The notes under the pieces: model-generated
The model's database searches: none
Told to the model about the DNA's origin: nothing
What the model saw: only the letters and a program-made list of their open reading frames with translations
Assembly (NCBI RefSeq): GCF_008152325.1
Contig: NZ_CP042243.1
Location: 1 to 64,000, forward strand
Reading direction: 5' to 3'
Source of the DNA: Crassaminicella thermophila
GTDB taxonomy: Bacteria > Bacillota > Clostridia > Peptostreptococcales > Thermotaleaceae
DNA: 64,000 nucleotides
Made by a program: the position numbers and the translations under genes
Shown here: positions 1 through 11,352 of the stretch, in pieces
Numbering within the stretch: position 1 is the first letter of the stretch
Layout: each line of letters opens with the position of its first letter

Positions 1-1344
1 ATGAATAACCAACTGTCTGAAATATGGCAGAAAGCATTGAATTTAATCAAAACTGAGCTCACAGAAGTCAGCTATAATACCTGGCTTAAACCAATAGAAC
101 CTTTGACGATTAATGGAAAAACCATTATTTTAGCTGTAGCAAATGATTTTTCAAAAGGCATATTAGAAGCAAGATATGCTACACTCATTATCAATGCCAT
201 AAAACAAATTACCTCTGAAGAATATACTTTAGCCTTTACTGTTCCTGGAAGTGAAGCATATTTAAAAGCTTCTCAACCAAAAAATAATCATCAAAATAAT
301 AGCAGAGATTCTTTTGATGCTTTAAATCTAAATCCTAAATATGTATTTGATACTTTTGTAATTGGAAACAGTAATCGATTTGCCCATGCTGCATCACTTG
401 CAGTTGCTGAGGCTCCTGCTAAAGCTTATAATCCTCTATTTATATATGGAGGAGTTGGACTAGGAAAAACCCATTTGATGCATGCAATTGGCCATTTTAT
501 ACTAGGACAAAATCCAAATGCTAAGGTTGTATATGTTTCTTCAGAAAAATTTACTAATGAGTTAATTAACTCAATTCGAGATGACAAAAATGTAGAATTT
601 AGAAATAAATATAGAAATGTAGATGTACTATTAGTAGATGATATTCAATTTATAGCAGGTAAAGAGCGGACACAGGAGGAATTCTTCCATACCTTTAATG
701 CACTTCATGAAGCAAATAAACAAATTATTATCTCTAGTGATAGACCTCCAAAAGAAATTCCTACATTAGAAGACCGATTACGATCTAGATTTGAATGGGG
801 ACTTATTACAGATATTCAACCACCGGATCTAGAAACAAGAATCGCTATTCTTCGAAAAAAAGCTGAAATTGAAGGTATTGATGTTCCTAATGAAGTTATG
901 CATCATATTGCAAAAAAGATTCAATCGAATATTCGTGAATTAGAAGGTGCTTTAATAAGAATTGTAGCATATTCTTCTCTTACAAATAGAGAAGTATCTA
1001 TAGAATTAGCAAACGAGGCTTTAAAAGATATTATTACTTCTACTCGGCCAAAGCAGATAACTGTACAGCTTATAAAAGAAGTTGTTGCAGAACATTTTGG
1101 AATTAAGCTAGAAGACTTTAATTCAAAAAGAAGAACACGTTCTATTGCTTATCCAAGACAAATTGCCATGTATCTATGTAGAGAATTGACAGACTTATCT
1201 CTTCCTAAAATTGGTGATGAATTTGGGGGAAGAGATCATACTACAGTTATCCACGCACATGAAAAAATTTCAAAAGACATTGATTCTAATCTAGATATAA
1301 AAGAAAAAATAGAAAATGTTATAAAAGATATTAAAGACAAATAA
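1..1344 (+). CDS. dnaA: Chromosomal replication initiator protein DnaA
   Basis: DnaA binds the DnaA boxes of oriC, oligomerises with ATP and melts the origin. The 447-residue protein has the full four-domain layout: N-terminal domain I, a short polar linker near residues 92-105 (Asn/Gln rich), an AAA+ core with Walker [10 protein letters not shown] at about 150-158 and Walker B LLVDDIQF near 210-217, and a C-terminal DNA-binding domain ending in the signature [12 protein letters not shown] at about 409-420. Its length is normal for Firmicutes. The window begins at its ATG, so no upstream signal can be seen. It is followed by the oriC unwinding region and dnaN, the usual arrangement. Identification is essentially certain. 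Confidence 0.98.
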   Translation: MNNQLSEIWQKALNLIKTELTEVSYNTWLKPIEPLTINGKTIILAVANDFSKGILEARYATLIINAIKQITSEEYTLAFTVPGSEAYLKASQPKNNHQNNSRDSFDALNLNPKYVFDTFVIGNSNRFAHAASLAVAEAPAKAYNPLFIYGGVGLGKTHLMHAIGHFILGQNPNAKVVYVSSEKFTNELINSIRDDKNVEFRNKYRNVDVLLVDDIQFIAGKERTQEEFFHTFNALHEANKQIIISSDRPPKEIPTLEDRLRSRFEWGLITDIQPPDLETRIAILRKKAEIEGIDVPNEVMHHIAKKIQSNIRELEGALIRIVAYSSLTNREVSIELANEALKDIITSTRPKQITVQLIKEVVAEHFGIKLEDFNSKRRTRSIAYPRQIAMYLCRELTDLSLPKIGDEFGGRDHTTVIHAHEKISKDIDSNLDIKEKIENVIKDIKDK

Positions 1345-1578
1345 CCCACATGAATCTGTGATTATTATCTTAATAGAATGTTGATAAAATATTATATGCT
1401 CTATTTCTTTTGAATATGTGGATAAATATGGTCTACATATTCACATTTTATACATTTTTGTAATAATGTATTTTTCATAGCTTACGACACTTATCAACAA
1501 ATTCACATGCCCTATTACTATTACTACTAAAAATTTATATTATTTATATATGTTTGATAAAAAGGAGGTTATCCACAG
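1345..1578. other. oriC: oriC basal unwinding region between dnaA and dnaN
   Basis: This non-coding stretch has the parts of a Bacillus-type unwinding system in order. A perfect DnaA box in reverse orientation (TGTGGATAA, 1417-1425) is followed by a near-match TTATCAACA (1491-1499), a small GC cluster at 1509-1512, and six CTA/TTA triplets at 1512-1529. On the bottom strand those triplets read 3'-GAT AAT GAT AAT GAT GAT-5', the DnaA-trio pattern described in Bacillus subtilis. An A/T-only tract (1530-1550) follows, and a second perfect box TTATCCACA (1569-1577) sits between the dnaN ribosome binding site and its ATG. What is seen is the motif order; origin activity is inferred from the family pattern. 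Confidence 0.85.
1569..1577 (+). promoter_or_regulatory. DnaA box between dnaN Shine-Dalgarno and start codon
   Basis: A perfect TTATCCACA lies directly after AAAGGAGG and one base before the dnaN ATG. The dnaN translation signal and an origin DnaA box are therefore packed into the same 17 bases. DnaA bound here would close the right edge of the unwinding region and might also affect dnaN transcript passage; that second role is speculation. Confidence 0.8.
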
Positions 1579-2679
1579 ATGAAAATCATTTGTAACCAAC
1601 GCATTTTATCCTCAAGCATAAATACAGTTCAAAAAGCAGTATCATCAAAAACTACATTACCTATATTAAAAGGTATTTTATTAGAAACTTGTGGACAACA
1701 ATTAAAATTAGTTGGTACAGATTTAGAAATTGGTATAGAAAATTATATAGATGCTGAAATTATATCTAAAGGTGCTATTGTTTTATCTGCTAGAATTTTA
1801 GGAGATATTATTCGAAAGCTACCAGATGAAGATGTTGAAATAGAAGTTGATATGAATAATAATGCTACAATTAGATGTGCCAATTCAGAGTTTACGTTAA
1901 TTGGACAACCTGCTGTTGAATTTCCAGAACTACCAACAGTAGAAGAATCTGATGCTTATAAGCTCCCACAAGATCTTTTAAAGAATATGATTAAACAAAC
2001 AATATTTGCTACAGCAGTGGATGAAACCCGTCCAATTCTAACAGGTGTTTTAATGGAGCTACAAGAAGAATCTATTAATATGGTTGCTTTAGATGGATAT
2101 CGATTAGCTTTAAGACAAGCAAATATAAAAAATGCTCTTAATAATAAAGCTGTTATTCCAGCAAAAACATTAAATGAGATAAATAGGATTTTAGAAGAAG
2201 AAAATACAGATGTTGAAATTTTCTTTACAGATAAACATGTTTTATTTAATATGAATAAAACAAGAGTAATATCAAGACTATTAGAAGGAGAATTTATAAA
2301 TTATGAACAAATTATTCCAAAAGAATATAAATCGAGAGTAAAGGTAAATACAAAAAGTTTGCTAGGTAGTATGGAGCGTGCTTCATTATTGGCAAAAGAA
2401 GGAAAAAATAATCTTGTAAAATTTTCTGTAAGAGATGAATTAATGACTATTACATCTAATGCAGAAATTGGAAAAGTATTTGAATCTGTTTCTATAGAAT
2501 TAGAGGGAGAAGATGTGGATATTGGTTTTAATTCGAAGTATTTTCTAGATGCTTTAAAGATTATTGATAGTGATGAAGTTTATTTAGAATTTACGACTAG
2601 TGTAAGTCCATGTATCGTAAAACCAACAGACCATAGTAATTATACGTATCTTATACTACCAGTTAGACTTGTAGGTTAA
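1579..2679 (+). CDS. dnaN: DNA polymerase III subunit beta (sliding clamp)
   Basis: DnaN forms the ring-shaped clamp that tethers the replicative polymerase to DNA and is a docking hub for repair and initiation-control proteins. The 366-residue length, the three repeated clamp folds and the C-terminal ILPVRLVG (family ending P-[VM]-R) fit well. The conserved block AVDETRPILTGVL lies around residue 145-157 and VALDGYRLA near 173-181. The start is fixed by AAAGGAGG about nine bases upstream. It follows oriC and is followed by a hairpin terminator, so it may be largely separate from the yaaA-recF unit. Confidence 0.98.
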   Translation: MKIICNQRILSSSINTVQKAVSSKTTLPILKGILLETCGQQLKLVGTDLEIGIENYIDAEIISKGAIVLSARILGDIIRKLPDEDVEIEVDMNNNATIRCANSEFTLIGQPAVEFPELPTVEESDAYKLPQDLLKNMIKQTIFATAVDETRPILTGVLMELQEESINMVALDGYRLALRQANIKNALNNKAVIPAKTLNEINRILEEENTDVEIFFTDKHVLFNMNKTRVISRLLEGEFINYEQIIPKEYKSRVKVNTKSLLGSMERASLLAKEGKNNLVKFSVRDELMTITSNAEIGKVFESVSIELEGEDVDIGFNSKYFLDALKIIDSDEVYLEFTTSVSPCIVKPTDHSNYTYLILPVRLVG

Positions 2680-2683
2680 GAAG

Positions 2684-2719
2684 AAGGAGTTCTCTGAAAG
2701 TTTCAAGAGGACTCCTTTT
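2684..2719 (+). terminator. Rho-independent terminator after dnaN
   Basis: AAGGAGTTCTCT pairs with AGAGGACTCCTT around a short loop and is followed by TTTTC. It sits a few bases after the dnaN stop codon. Confidence 0.75.
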
Positions 2720-2800
2720 CAAAATACTAAGAGCGTTTATCTATAAATATTTGATTTTAGAAGAAAATATTTATATAGTTTATTAGAAGGAGTGATTTAT

Positions 2801-3010
2801 ATGACAGAATTAAAAATAGAAGGGGACTATATACAATTAGACAAAGCATTAAAATTTGCAAATTTAGTTCAAACAGGTGGACATGCTAAGATGCTTATAC
2901 AAGAAGGCTTGGTAAAAGTAAATGGTGTTATTGAATATAGGAGAGGAAAAAAATTAAGGCCTGGAGATATTATACAAGTAGAAGGAGAGCAAATTCTTAT
3001 TAAAAATTAA
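2801..3010 (+). CDS. yaaA: S4-domain RNA-binding protein YaaA
   Basis: This small protein (69 residues from the chosen ATG) is a single S4 RNA-binding domain: LDKALKFANLVQTGGHAKMLIQ followed by the VKVNG...RRGKKLRPGDII core. Members between dnaN and recF are conserved in Firmicutes and are linked to ribosome or large-subunit assembly; the exact role here is inferred from the family. A GTG nine bases upstream could also open the frame, but the GGAG at 2789-2792 is correctly spaced for the ATG. The position between dnaN and recF is diagnostic. Confidence 0.93.
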   Translation: MTELKIEGDYIQLDKALKFANLVQTGGHAKMLIQEGLVKVNGVIEYRRGKKLRPGDIIQVEGEQILIKN

Positions 3011-3054
3011 AATTCATAAATACAAGTGAAGTTAAAGCACAAGGGGTGCATAAG

Positions 3055-4176
3055 GTGTATTTAGAAAGCTTAAAATTAATAAACTTTAGGAATTATAACC
3101 AACTGCAGTTAAAATTTCATCCTAAGTTAAATGTATTTGTTGGAAATAATGCACAGGGAAAGACAAATATCTTAGAGGCGATTTATCTAACAAGTACAGG
3201 TAAGTCTTTTCGAACGAATAAAGATAGAGAGTTAATTAAATTTGATAAAGAGCAGGCATATATAAAGGTGGAAGGAAAAAAGAGATATACAGATACAGTT
3301 GTAGAGTTAAAGTTAGAAGAAAATAAGAAAAAACAAATTAAGGTAAATGGTGTAACATTAAGTAAAAATACAGATATTCTTAATAATGTTTATGTGGTGG
3401 TTTTTTCACCAGAAGATTTAAAGTTAATTAAAGAAGGACCTAGTGAGAGAAGAAAATTTATGGATGATGAAATATCTCAAATGAAACCTAGTTATTTTCA
3501 CTATTTGACTCAGTATAATAGAGTACTTTTACAGAGAAATAATCTTTTAAAGAAAATACATCATCATAAAAAATATATGGATACCCTTGATATATGGAAT
3601 GAGAAAATAATAGAAATAGGAACAAGGATTATTATAGAGAGAGCTAAATTTGTTACAAGAATAGCTCCTTTAAGCCGATTGATTCATAGAAAAATAACGG
3701 AGAATAAAGAGAATCTTGAAGTAAAGTATATTAGTAATATTCAATTAAATAATACTTTTGAAGAAACATTAGAAAGTTTTAGAAGCAGATTAAAAGAATC
3801 TTTAGAAGTTGATCTACAAAGAGGAACTACAACTGTAGGACCCCATAGAGATGATTTAGGTGTTTTTGTAAATGGAATTGATATAAGAAGTTTTGGATCA
3901 CAAGGACAGCAAAGAACTTGTGCACTATCTTTAAAACTTGCTGAGATTGAACTTATAAAAGGAGAAACTTCAGAATATCCGATTCTTTTATTAGATGATG
4001 TTATGTCTGAATTAGATATAAATAGGCAAAAATTCTTAATAAAAGCATTAAGAGATGTGCAAATATTTATTACAACAACAGAAAGAGAACATTTAAATGA
4101 CTTAAATGTAGATAAAGAATATGTATTTTATGTTAAAAATGCAATTGTTAGAAAGGAGAAAATAGAATCAGTATAA
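3055..4176 (+). CDS. recF: DNA replication and repair protein RecF
   Basis: RecF is an SMC/ABC-like ATPase that helps load RecA at gaps and stalled forks. Visible landmarks are the opening VYLESLKLINFRNY typical of the family, Walker A GNNAQGKT at about 30-37, the signature region GSQGQQRTCALSLKLAE and Walker B ILLLDDVMSELD toward the C-terminus. I chose the GTG at 3055 because AAGGGG is eight bases upstream and it gives the family N-terminus; a GTG nine bases earlier is the alternative. There is no terminator between yaaA and recF, so they are likely co-transcribed. Confidence 0.96.
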   Translation: MYLESLKLINFRNYNQLQLKFHPKLNVFVGNNAQGKTNILEAIYLTSTGKSFRTNKDRELIKFDKEQAYIKVEGKKRYTDTVVELKLEENKKKQIKVNGVTLSKNTDILNNVYVVVFSPEDLKLIKEGPSERRKFMDDEISQMKPSYFHYLTQYNRVLLQRNNLLKKIHHHKKYMDTLDIWNEKIIEIGTRIIIERAKFVTRIAPLSRLIHRKITENKENLEVKYISNIQLNNTFEETLESFRSRLKESLEVDLQRGTTTVGPHRDDLGVFVNGIDIRSFGSQGQQRTCALSLKLAEIELIKGETSEYPILLLDDVMSELDINRQKFLIKALRDVQIFITTTEREHLNDLNVDKEYVFYVKNAIVRKEKIESV

Positions 4177-4182
4177 ATTTCT

Positions 4183-4210
4183 TTTACATCCATTGATAAA
4201 AGGTTATAAT
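4183..4210 (+). promoter_or_regulatory. Sigma-A-type promoter for remB
   Basis: TTTACA and a perfect TATAAT are separated by 16 bases, just after the recF stop and about 30 bases before the remB start. remB therefore probably has its own promoter. Confidence 0.65.
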
Positions 4211-4242
4211 ATAATGTGGAGTAATTTTAGGGAGGTTTTTTC

Positions 4243-4560
4243 ATGTTTCTTCATCTGGGAAAAGATGTTGTAGTCCCTATTGAAAATATTGTGGCAATTA
4301 TAGATAGTGCTTCAATTGAAAAATCTAAAGATAGTAAAGAATTTTTTCGTATTGCTGAAGAAGAAGGTTTTGTAGAAAAAATATCGGATGAAAAAATAAA
4401 ATCCTGTATTATCGCTGAATTTGTAGAAAAAAATGGAAAACCTACAAAAAAAGTTGTTAAAACGGTTATTTATTATTCACCTATATCGTCCGTTACCCTT
4501 CAAAAAAGAGCGAATCTAATAGATGATATGTATAGCTTAGAAGAAGTTTATATAAAATAG
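4243..4560 (+). CDS. remB: Extracellular matrix regulator RemB (DUF370)
   Basis: RemB/YaaB belongs to the DUF370 family of small proteins. Its relative RemA is a DNA-binding activator of matrix genes in Bacillus, and RemB is the copy found next to recF/gyrB. The N-terminus MFLHLGKDVVVPIENIVAIID and the block YYSPISSVTLQKRAN are the family hallmarks. At 105 residues it is somewhat longer than the minimal family because of the middle section (about 27-70). A GGGAGG site precedes the ATG. The family call is sure; the regulatory target in this organism is unknown. Confidence 0.9.
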   Translation: MFLHLGKDVVVPIENIVAIIDSASIEKSKDSKEFFRIAEEEGFVEKISDEKIKSCIIAEFVEKNGKPTKKVVKTVIYYSPISSVTLQKRANLIDDMYSLEEVYIK

Positions 4561-6715
<2,155 letters not shown>

Positions 6716-6730
6716 TAAGGGGGAGAATCA

Positions 6731-9167
6731 ATGGTAGAAGATAAAAGTAGAATAATTCAAGTTGATATAGAAGAGAAGATGAAAACATCCTATATTGATT
6801 ATGCAATGAGTGTAATCGTAGGACGTGCATTACCAGATGTAAGGGATGGATTAAAGCCAGTTCATAGAAGAATTCTTTATGCAATGAATGAATTAGGCTT
6901 AACGCCAGAAAAACCTCACAGAAAGTCAGCTCGTATCGTTGGGGACGTTCTAGGTAAATATCATCCGCATGGAGATAGTTCTGTTTATGATGCAATGGTA
7001 AGAATGGCACAGGATTTTTCAACTAGATATTTATTAGTCAATGGCCATGGGAATTTTGGTTCCATTGATGGAGATGGTGCTGCTGCCATGCGTTATACAG
7101 AAGCTAAGCTTACAAAATTATCTGTAGAGCTTTTAAGGGATATAGGAAAAGAAACAGTTGATTTTTCACCAAACTTTGATGAAACATTAAAGGAGCCAGT
7201 TGTTCTTCCAAGTAGATTTCCAAATTTATTAGTAAATGGTTCTAATGGTATAGCAGTTGGAATGGCTACATCTATCCCACCTCATAATTTAGGGGAAGTT
7301 ATTGATGCAACTGTTAAATTGATCGATGATCAGGATACAACAGTAGAAGATTTAATAAAAATTGTGAAGGGGCCAGATTTTCCTACTGGTGCAACTATAA
7401 TGGGAAAAGAATCAATAAAAGAAGCATATAGAACAGGGCAAGGAAGAGTCGTTGTTAGAGCAAAAGCAGAAATAGAGCAAACTGCAAAGGGAAAAAATCA
7501 AATTATTGTAAGTGAAATTCCATATCAGGTAAATAAAGCAAGATTAATTGAAAAAATAGCTGATTTAGTAAGAGATAAAAAGATTGAAGGAATCTCTGAT
7601 TTGAGAGATGAAAGTGATAGAAATGGTATGCGCATTGTTATAGAGTTAAAAAGAGATGCTAATCCAAATGTAGTATTAAATAAGCTTTTATAAGCATACA
7701 CAACTTCAAGATACATTTAGTATTATTATGATTGCGCTTGTGAATGGTCAGCCAAAAATTTTAAACCTTTATGATTTAATATATTATTATTTAGAACACC
7801 AAAAAGATGTAGTAACAAGAAGAACAAAATATGATTTAGCAAAAGCTGAGGATAGAGCTCATATATTAGAAGGATTAAAGATTGCTCTAGATAATATTGA
7901 TGCGGTTATTAAGTTGATAAGAAGCTCTAAAAGTGTATCTCAAGCAAAAGAAGGATTGATGAATACATTTAATTTATCAGAAAAACAAGCACAAGCAATT
8001 CTTGATATGAGACTTCAAAAGCTTACAGGATTAGAAAGAGAAAAAATTGAAGCAGAATATGAAGAATTAATAAAATTAATTAATCATTATAAAGAAATTC
8101 TTGCAAATGAGAGATTGCTTTTAAATATCATTAAAGAAGAAATTCTTGAAATAAAAGAATTATATAATGACAAAAGAAGAACAGATATTAAGGCTGCTGC
8201 AGATGAAATAGACATAGAAGATTTAATAGATGAAGAAGAAGTAGCAATTACTTTAACCCACTTAGGATATATTAAAAGACTTCCTGCAGATACGTATAAA
8301 AGTCAAAAAAGAGGTGGGAAAGGTGTAGCAGGACTTACTACAAGGGAAGAAGATTTTGTTGAACATTTATTTATTACTTCAACCCATAATTACCTATTAT
8401 TCTTTACAAATAGAGGAAGAGTTTATAGATTAAAAGCTTATGAAATACCAGAAGCAAAAAGGCAAGCAAAAGGAACAGCTATTGTAAACTTATTGCAATT
8501 ACTTCCAAATGAGAAAATAACAGCTGTTATTCCTGTTAAGACATTTGAACCAAGCAAATTCTTATTAGCAGTTACGCAAAAAGGAATTATTAAAAAGACT
8601 GATTTATCACAATTTGATACTTCAAGAAAAACAGGTTTAATTGCTATTAACTTAAGAGAAGATGATGAATTAATCAGTGTAAAATTAACAGATGGAAATC
8701 AAGAAGTCATTATGGTTACAAGACAAGGAAAAGCTATTCGCTTCCATGAAAATGACGTAAGAGATATGGGTAGAGCTGCAATGGGTGTAAAAGCTATGAA
8801 TTTAGATGATAACGATATAGTTGTAGCAATGGAATTAGTAGAAGAAGATAGTGATTTATTGGTTGTGAGTGAATATGGATTTGGGAAAAGAACTTCTCTA
8901 GAACAATATAATACACAGGCTAGAGGAGGTAAAGGATTAATTACTTATAATGCAAAAGAAAAAACAGGAAAATTAGTAGGGGCTAAAGTTGTAAAAGATG
9001 ATGATGAGATTATGATCATTAATAAAGGTGGCGTAATTATAAGACTAGAAGTAAAAGAAATTCCTACAATGGGTAGAAATACACAAGGTGTAACATTGAT
9101 GAGGGTAGATCAAGAAACAAATATTGTTTCTATTGCAAAAGTAATTCAAGAAGCAGATGAAGAATAA
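6731..9167 (+). CDS. gyrA: DNA gyrase subunit A, reading frame interrupted by a one-base shift
   Basis: GyrA carries the DNA breakage-reunion site of gyrase. The first part (to 7693) has the winged-helix/tower start, [17 protein letters not shown] of the quinolone-resistance region at about 78-94, and the catalytic Tyr122 in AMRYTEAKL. It then stops at a TAA after residue 320. Removing one T from the run at 7686-7689 restores [17 protein letters not shown] and joins directly to the second part, which continues through the tower, the C-terminal beta-pinwheel (GQ..K motifs) and the end at 9167. The combined length, about 812 residues, is normal. Since gyrase is essential, a sequencing or assembly indel is most likely; a real mutation or recoding cannot be excluded. 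Confidence 0.9.
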
Positions 9168-9178
9168 AATATTGTTTT

Positions 9179-9216
9179 TATACGCAAAGGTAGTATTACT
9201 TTTGCGTATTTTTTCT
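9179..9216 (+). terminator. Terminator after gyrA
   Basis: ATACGCAAAGGTAG pairs with TACTTTTGCGTAT and is followed by a run of T. It closes the gyrBA unit. Confidence 0.85.
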
Positions 9217-9225
9217 ACAAGATAT

Positions 9226-9250
9226 GTTTAATGAAAAAAATACTGGGTAA
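9226..9250 (+). promoter_or_regulatory. Sigma-B-type promoter in front of the rsbV-rsbW-sigB operon
   Basis: GTTTAA and GGGTAA are separated by 13 bases. This matches the SigB consensus GTTTAA-N12-15-GGGTAT in all but the last position and lies 40 bases before rsbV. An operon encoding SigB that carries a SigB-type promoter implies positive autoregulation, as known in Bacillus. The match is seen directly; activity is inferred. Confidence 0.7.
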
Positions 9251-9289
9251 CATTAAACTAGAAATAATGAAACGGAAAGGGGTTTTTTT

Positions 9290-9610
9290 GTGTCACTTAG
9301 GATTAATACAAATTACATGGAAGAAGAAAATATTTGGTTGATGGATATAATAGGAGAAGTAGATATTTATACAGCAAATGAATTAAAGGAAACATTAAGG
9401 AAAATGTTAGATGAACATGTTGATAATATAAAGATAAACTGTTCAGAATTAACTTATATTGATAGCACAGGTTTGGGGGTTTTAATAGGAGCACTAAAAA
9501 GATTAAAAAAGGAAAATAAAAACATAATAATTGTAAATCCAAAACAAAATATTTCTAAATTACTTAAAATAACTGGTTTAAATAAAATTTTTATATTAGA
9601 AGGAGAATAA
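9290..9610 (+). CDS. rsbV: Anti-sigma factor antagonist RsbV (STAS domain)
   Basis: RsbV-type proteins release the sigma factor by binding the anti-sigma kinase when unphosphorylated. The 106 residues form one STAS domain. The phosphorylatable serine is expected at Ser59 in YIDSTGLGVLIG, the family signature. The frame opens with GTG after GGAAAGGGG. It is followed seven bases later by the anti-sigma gene, then by the sigma factor, so the module is complete. A SpoIIAA assignment was considered, but the partner sigma factor is SigB-like. Confidence 0.88.
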   Translation: MSLRINTNYMEEENIWLMDIIGEVDIYTANELKETLRKMLDEHVDNIKINCSELTYIDSTGLGVLIGALKRLKKENKNIIIVNPKQNISKLLKITGLNKIFILEGE

Positions 9611-9655
9611 AGATTTATGTATAATAATAAAATCATAGAGAAGGTGGAAAAGGAA

Positions 9656-10069
9656 ATGACTGATCATTTTTCAATATCCGTGCCAAGTAAACCTGAATAT
9701 GTTCATGTTGTTCGTTTAACAGCATCTGCAATAGCAAGTAGAATGGGATTTGATATAGAACAAATTGAAGATATAAAGGTAGCAATAGCAGAAGCTTGTA
9801 CGAATGCAATTGAACATGGTCTTTGTTATAACAAACAAAACTTTGATATAAACTTTTTTGTAGATGATGAAAAAATGACAATTGAAGTATTTGATAGGGG
9901 ACATGGGTTTGAGAGTAGCCAGTTGAAAGAGCCAGACTTAACTAGTCCAAAAGAAGGAGGTTTAGGGATATTTATCATTAAATCTTTAATGGATGAAGTA
10001 GAAATCCTATCAGATATAGGAAAAGGTACAATGATAAAGATGATAAAATATCTAGGGGATGATTTTTGA
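9656..10069 (+). CDS. rsbW: Anti-sigma factor / serine kinase RsbW
   Basis: RsbW binds and inhibits SigB and phosphorylates RsbV. The sequence is a GHKL-type kinase with the N-box EACTNAIEHG, a DRGHGF D-box and the GGLGIFIIKSLMD G-box. I chose the ATG at 9656, preceded by AAGGTGG, because the protein then starts a few residues before the conserved SVPSKPEYVHVVRLTASAIA; an ATG at 9617 with AGGAGA upstream is also possible and would add 13 residues. Its stop overlaps the sigB start (TGATG), implying translational coupling, which helps keep inhibitor and sigma factor balanced. Confidence 0.9.
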   Translation: MTDHFSISVPSKPEYVHVVRLTASAIASRMGFDIEQIEDIKVAIAEACTNAIEHGLCYNKQNFDINFFVDDEKMTIEVFDRGHGFESSQLKEPDLTSPKEGGLGIFIIKSLMDEVEILSDIGKGTMIKMIKYLGDDF

Positions 10070-10857
10070 TGAAGCATACAAAAGATATTGTAATAAATGG
10101 AAATGCTAATTCCCTGAGTGATTTAAATGAAAAAGATTTATTTAAGTTATATGCTGAAAAAAAAGATCAAGATATAAGAAATGAGCTAGTTAATCGATAT
10201 TTATATATAGCTGAAATTTTATCGAAAAAATATGTGAATAAAGGGATTGAATATGAAGATATTTATCAAATTGCATCCCTTGGCCTTATTTTTGCTATTG
10301 AGCGTTTTGATATAACAAAAGGGTTTGAGTTTTCTAGTTTTGCTACACCTACAATTATTGGTGAAATAAAGAAATATTTTAGGGATAAAGGATGGGCTAT
10401 AAGAGTTCCTAGGAGAATACAGGAATTATCTAAAAAAGTAAATAATGCAAAAAATATATTAACCCAACAACTTCAAAGAACCCCTAAGGTTTCAGATATT
10501 GCAGAGTATTTAGATTGTACGGAAGAACAAGTGCTAGAAGCTATGGAAGCTAGTCAAGTTTACACGCCTAAGTCTTTAGATATGCATTATGATACAGATG
10601 GAGATGACAAAGATATGCAGCTTAAAGACTTAATTGGAGAAAATGATGAATACTTTAATATTTTAGAGAATAAAGACTTTCTAAAAAAGAGTATAGAAAA
10701 ATTAAATGAAGTAGAATTGAAAATAGTAAAATATAGATTTTTTAAAAATAAGACTCAATCACAAGTTGCAAAATTACTAAATGTATCTCAAATGACTGTA
10801 TCAAGGATGGAGAAAAAAATTATTAATAAATTTAGAAAGGAATTAAACAAAATATAG
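10069..10857 (+). CDS. sigB: RNA polymerase sigma factor SigB (general stress type)
   Basis: This is a sigma-70 family factor of 262 residues without region 1. Region 2 contains GLIFAIERFDITKGFEFSSF, followed by FRDKGWAIRVPRRIQEL, which is typical of SigB rather than SigF/SigG. Region 3 and a C-terminal helix-turn-helix (KTQSQVAKLLNVSQMTVSRM) complete it. It is translationally coupled to rsbW. The gene order gyrA-rsbV-rsbW-sigB matches Clostridioides difficile. Targets in this window are not obvious apart from its own operon and perhaps the hemerythrin gene just downstream. Confidence 0.92.
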   Translation: MKHTKDIVINGNANSLSDLNEKDLFKLYAEKKDQDIRNELVNRYLYIAEILSKKYVNKGIEYEDIYQIASLGLIFAIERFDITKGFEFSSFATPTIIGEIKKYFRDKGWAIRVPRRIQELSKKVNNAKNILTQQLQRTPKVSDIAEYLDCTEEQVLEAMEASQVYTPKSLDMHYDTDGDDKDMQLKDLIGENDEYFNILENKDFLKKSIEKLNEVELKIVKYRFFKNKTQSQVAKLLNVSQMTVSRMEKKIINKFRKELNKI

Positions 10858-10884
10858 GAGACAACGTTTAAAGGGGGACAAAAG

Positions 10885-11298
10885 ATGTTTGAATGGAAGG
10901 AAGAATATTGCTTTAATATTGCTGAGATTGATAAACAACATAAGCATTTATTAGAAATAGGGAAAAAATTATATGATATTTTAACATTAAAAGATGAAAT
11001 AGATCATTATGATGAAATTGTGGAAATACTAGTAGAATTAAGGGAATATACAATTTATCATTTTACATATGAAGAAAAATTACTAAAGCAGCATGGATAT
11101 GAAGGATTGCAATTACATAAGAGACAACATAAATCGTTTATAAATAAAATTATTCAATTTGAAAATCAAGATATTGATGAAAAACAAATGGAAATGAAAC
11201 TGAAAATGATGGAGTTTCTTGCGGATTGGATTGAACAGCATATCTTAAAAAGTGATCATCAGTATAAAGATTTTCTTCAGGAAAAAGGTGTTTATTAA
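10885..11298 (+). CDS. Bacteriohemerythrin
   Basis: This 137-residue all-helical protein has the di-iron O2-binding ligand pattern: His19 (DKQHKHL), His59 and Glu63 (HFTYEE), His78 and His82 (LHKRQH), then His119 and Asp124 (EQHILKSD). Such proteins bind oxygen and are thought to sense, store or scavenge it in anaerobes. It lies 27 bases after sigB with its own AAGGGGG site and no terminator between them, so it is likely part of the stress operon. A strong terminator follows. Confidence 0.92.
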   Translation: MFEWKEEYCFNIAEIDKQHKHLLEIGKKLYDILTLKDEIDHYDEIVEILVELREYTIYHFTYEEKLLKQHGYEGLQLHKRQHKSFINKIIQFENQDIDEKQMEMKLKMMEFLADWIEQHILKSDHQYKDFLQEKGVY

Positions 11299-11336
11299 AA
11301 GCCAATTGCTTTTAAGCAATTGGCTTGAGTTTTTTG
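11299..11336 (+). terminator. Terminator after the sigB-hemerythrin operon
   Basis: GCCAATTGCTT and AAGCAATTGGC form a perfect stem, followed shortly by GTTTTTT. A near-identical copy of the stem occurs 280 bases downstream on the other side of a repeated element. Confidence 0.88.
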
Positions 11337-11352
11337 ACAAAGTTATATTTGT

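Noticed and set aside
7681-7730. Programmed frameshift in gyrA like that of prfB
   Set aside because: There is a CTT slip site, but no in-frame stop in the adjacent codon and no upstream Shine-Dalgarno-like stimulator; recoding of gyrA is not known. An indel error is simpler.
9290-10857. Reading the three genes as spoIIAA-spoIIAB-sigF
   Set aside because: The module organisation is similar, but the sigma factor has the SigB-type FRDKGWAIRVPRR region, the position after gyrA matches the C. difficile sigB operon, and the promoter is SigB-like.
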